Source: Butyrivibrio sp.
Lineage (GTDB): Bacteria > Bacillota > Clostridia > Lachnospirales > Lachnospiraceae
Direction: 5' to 3'
Assembly: GCA_024688095.1 (NCBI GenBank)
Contig: JAILEJ010000010.1
Span: 1 to 6,429 of the forward strand
DNA: 6,429 nt
Part shown: positions 6,335 through 6,429 of the stretch, piece after piece
Layout of the letters: every line of letters starts with the position of its first letter
How positions within the stretch are numbered: the stretch's first letter is position 1
The notes under the pieces: generated by a model
The model's input: only the letters and a program-made list of their open reading frames with translations
Databases searched by the model: none
What the model was told of the DNA's origin: nothing
Translations under genes and position numbers: made by a program

Positions 6335-6363
6335 AAAAAAGCCTGAAAATAAAATTTCAGGCT
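6335..6363 (-). terminator. Intrinsic terminator of a gene beyond the right edge
   Basis: AGCCTGAAA (6340-6348) and TTTCAGGCT (6355-6363) form a perfect 9-bp stem with a 6-nt loop. On the minus strand the stem runs directly into a six-base T-run (6335-6340). This is a textbook rho-independent terminator. It should shield the IS66 operon from incoming transcription, and it shows that the IS entered just downstream of a transcription unit. Confidence 0.85.
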
Positions 6364-6368
6364 CATAG

Positions 6369-6409
6369 TATGAATGATTTAGTCTAGTTAAGTTTTTCAA
6401 TCATTCATA
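6369..6409. repeat. 11-bp perfect inverted repeat near the right edge
   Basis: TATGAATGATT (6369-6379) and AATCATTCATA (6399-6409) are exact inverse copies around a 19-nt loop. A second short palindrome, CATATTTTAATATG (6406-6419), overlaps its right arm. The repeat lies just upstream, in the minus-strand sense, of the intrinsic terminator. It may be an operator or a 3' stem. The gene it belongs to is outside the window. Confidence 0.5.
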
Positions 6410-6429
6410 TTTTAATATGCATTACTTGT

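Overview
The window looks like an accessory, mobile-element-rich stretch of a low-to-moderate GC Firmicute chromosome or integrated element, most likely from Lachnospiraceae (Butyrivibrio/Roseburia-like). The basis is AT-rich intergenic DNA, strong AAGGAG/GGAGG ribosome binding sites, an IS66-type three-gene transposase set, and a large two-HTH regulator of a kind I associate with that family. The genus is inference; no rRNA or housekeeping gene is present to fix it.

Every supported gene lies on the minus strand, so transcription runs from high to low coordinates. At the right edge (6335-6409) a clear intrinsic terminator and an 11-bp inverted repeat close a gene that lies outside the window. 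Next comes an IS66-family insertion sequence: its GTAAGCG terminal end at 6277, then tnpA (5738-6148), tnpB (5397-5741, ATGA overlap), a 150-bp structured spacer, and tnpC, the DDE transposase (3579-5246). A 20-bp perfect palindrome follows tnpC. I could not find the matching second terminal repeat.

Downstream is a small multi-pass membrane protein (2976-3518). Its upstream part may have been removed at the IS junction. After two nested inverted repeats comes a type II toxin-antitoxin pair: an intact Phd/YefM-type antitoxin (2530-2793), and a RelE/ParE-type toxin whose frame is cut by a TGA at codon 63 but continues recognisably to 2223. It therefore looks like an orphaned antitoxin beside a toxin pseudogene. 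Directly behind it (1765-2220) is a decayed, unrecognised coding remnant with several stops and a frame change.

From 1634 to the left edge an uninterrupted reading frame of at least 544 codons runs off the window. It encodes a probable cytoplasmic transcriptional regulator built from two copies of an HTH-plus-helical-repeat module about 300 residues apart. It is the largest intact non-transposon gene here and the best candidate for something of biological interest. The sequence does not show a complete new multi-gene system. It shows a regulator of RRNPP-like layout next to decaying toxin-antitoxin and mobile DNA.
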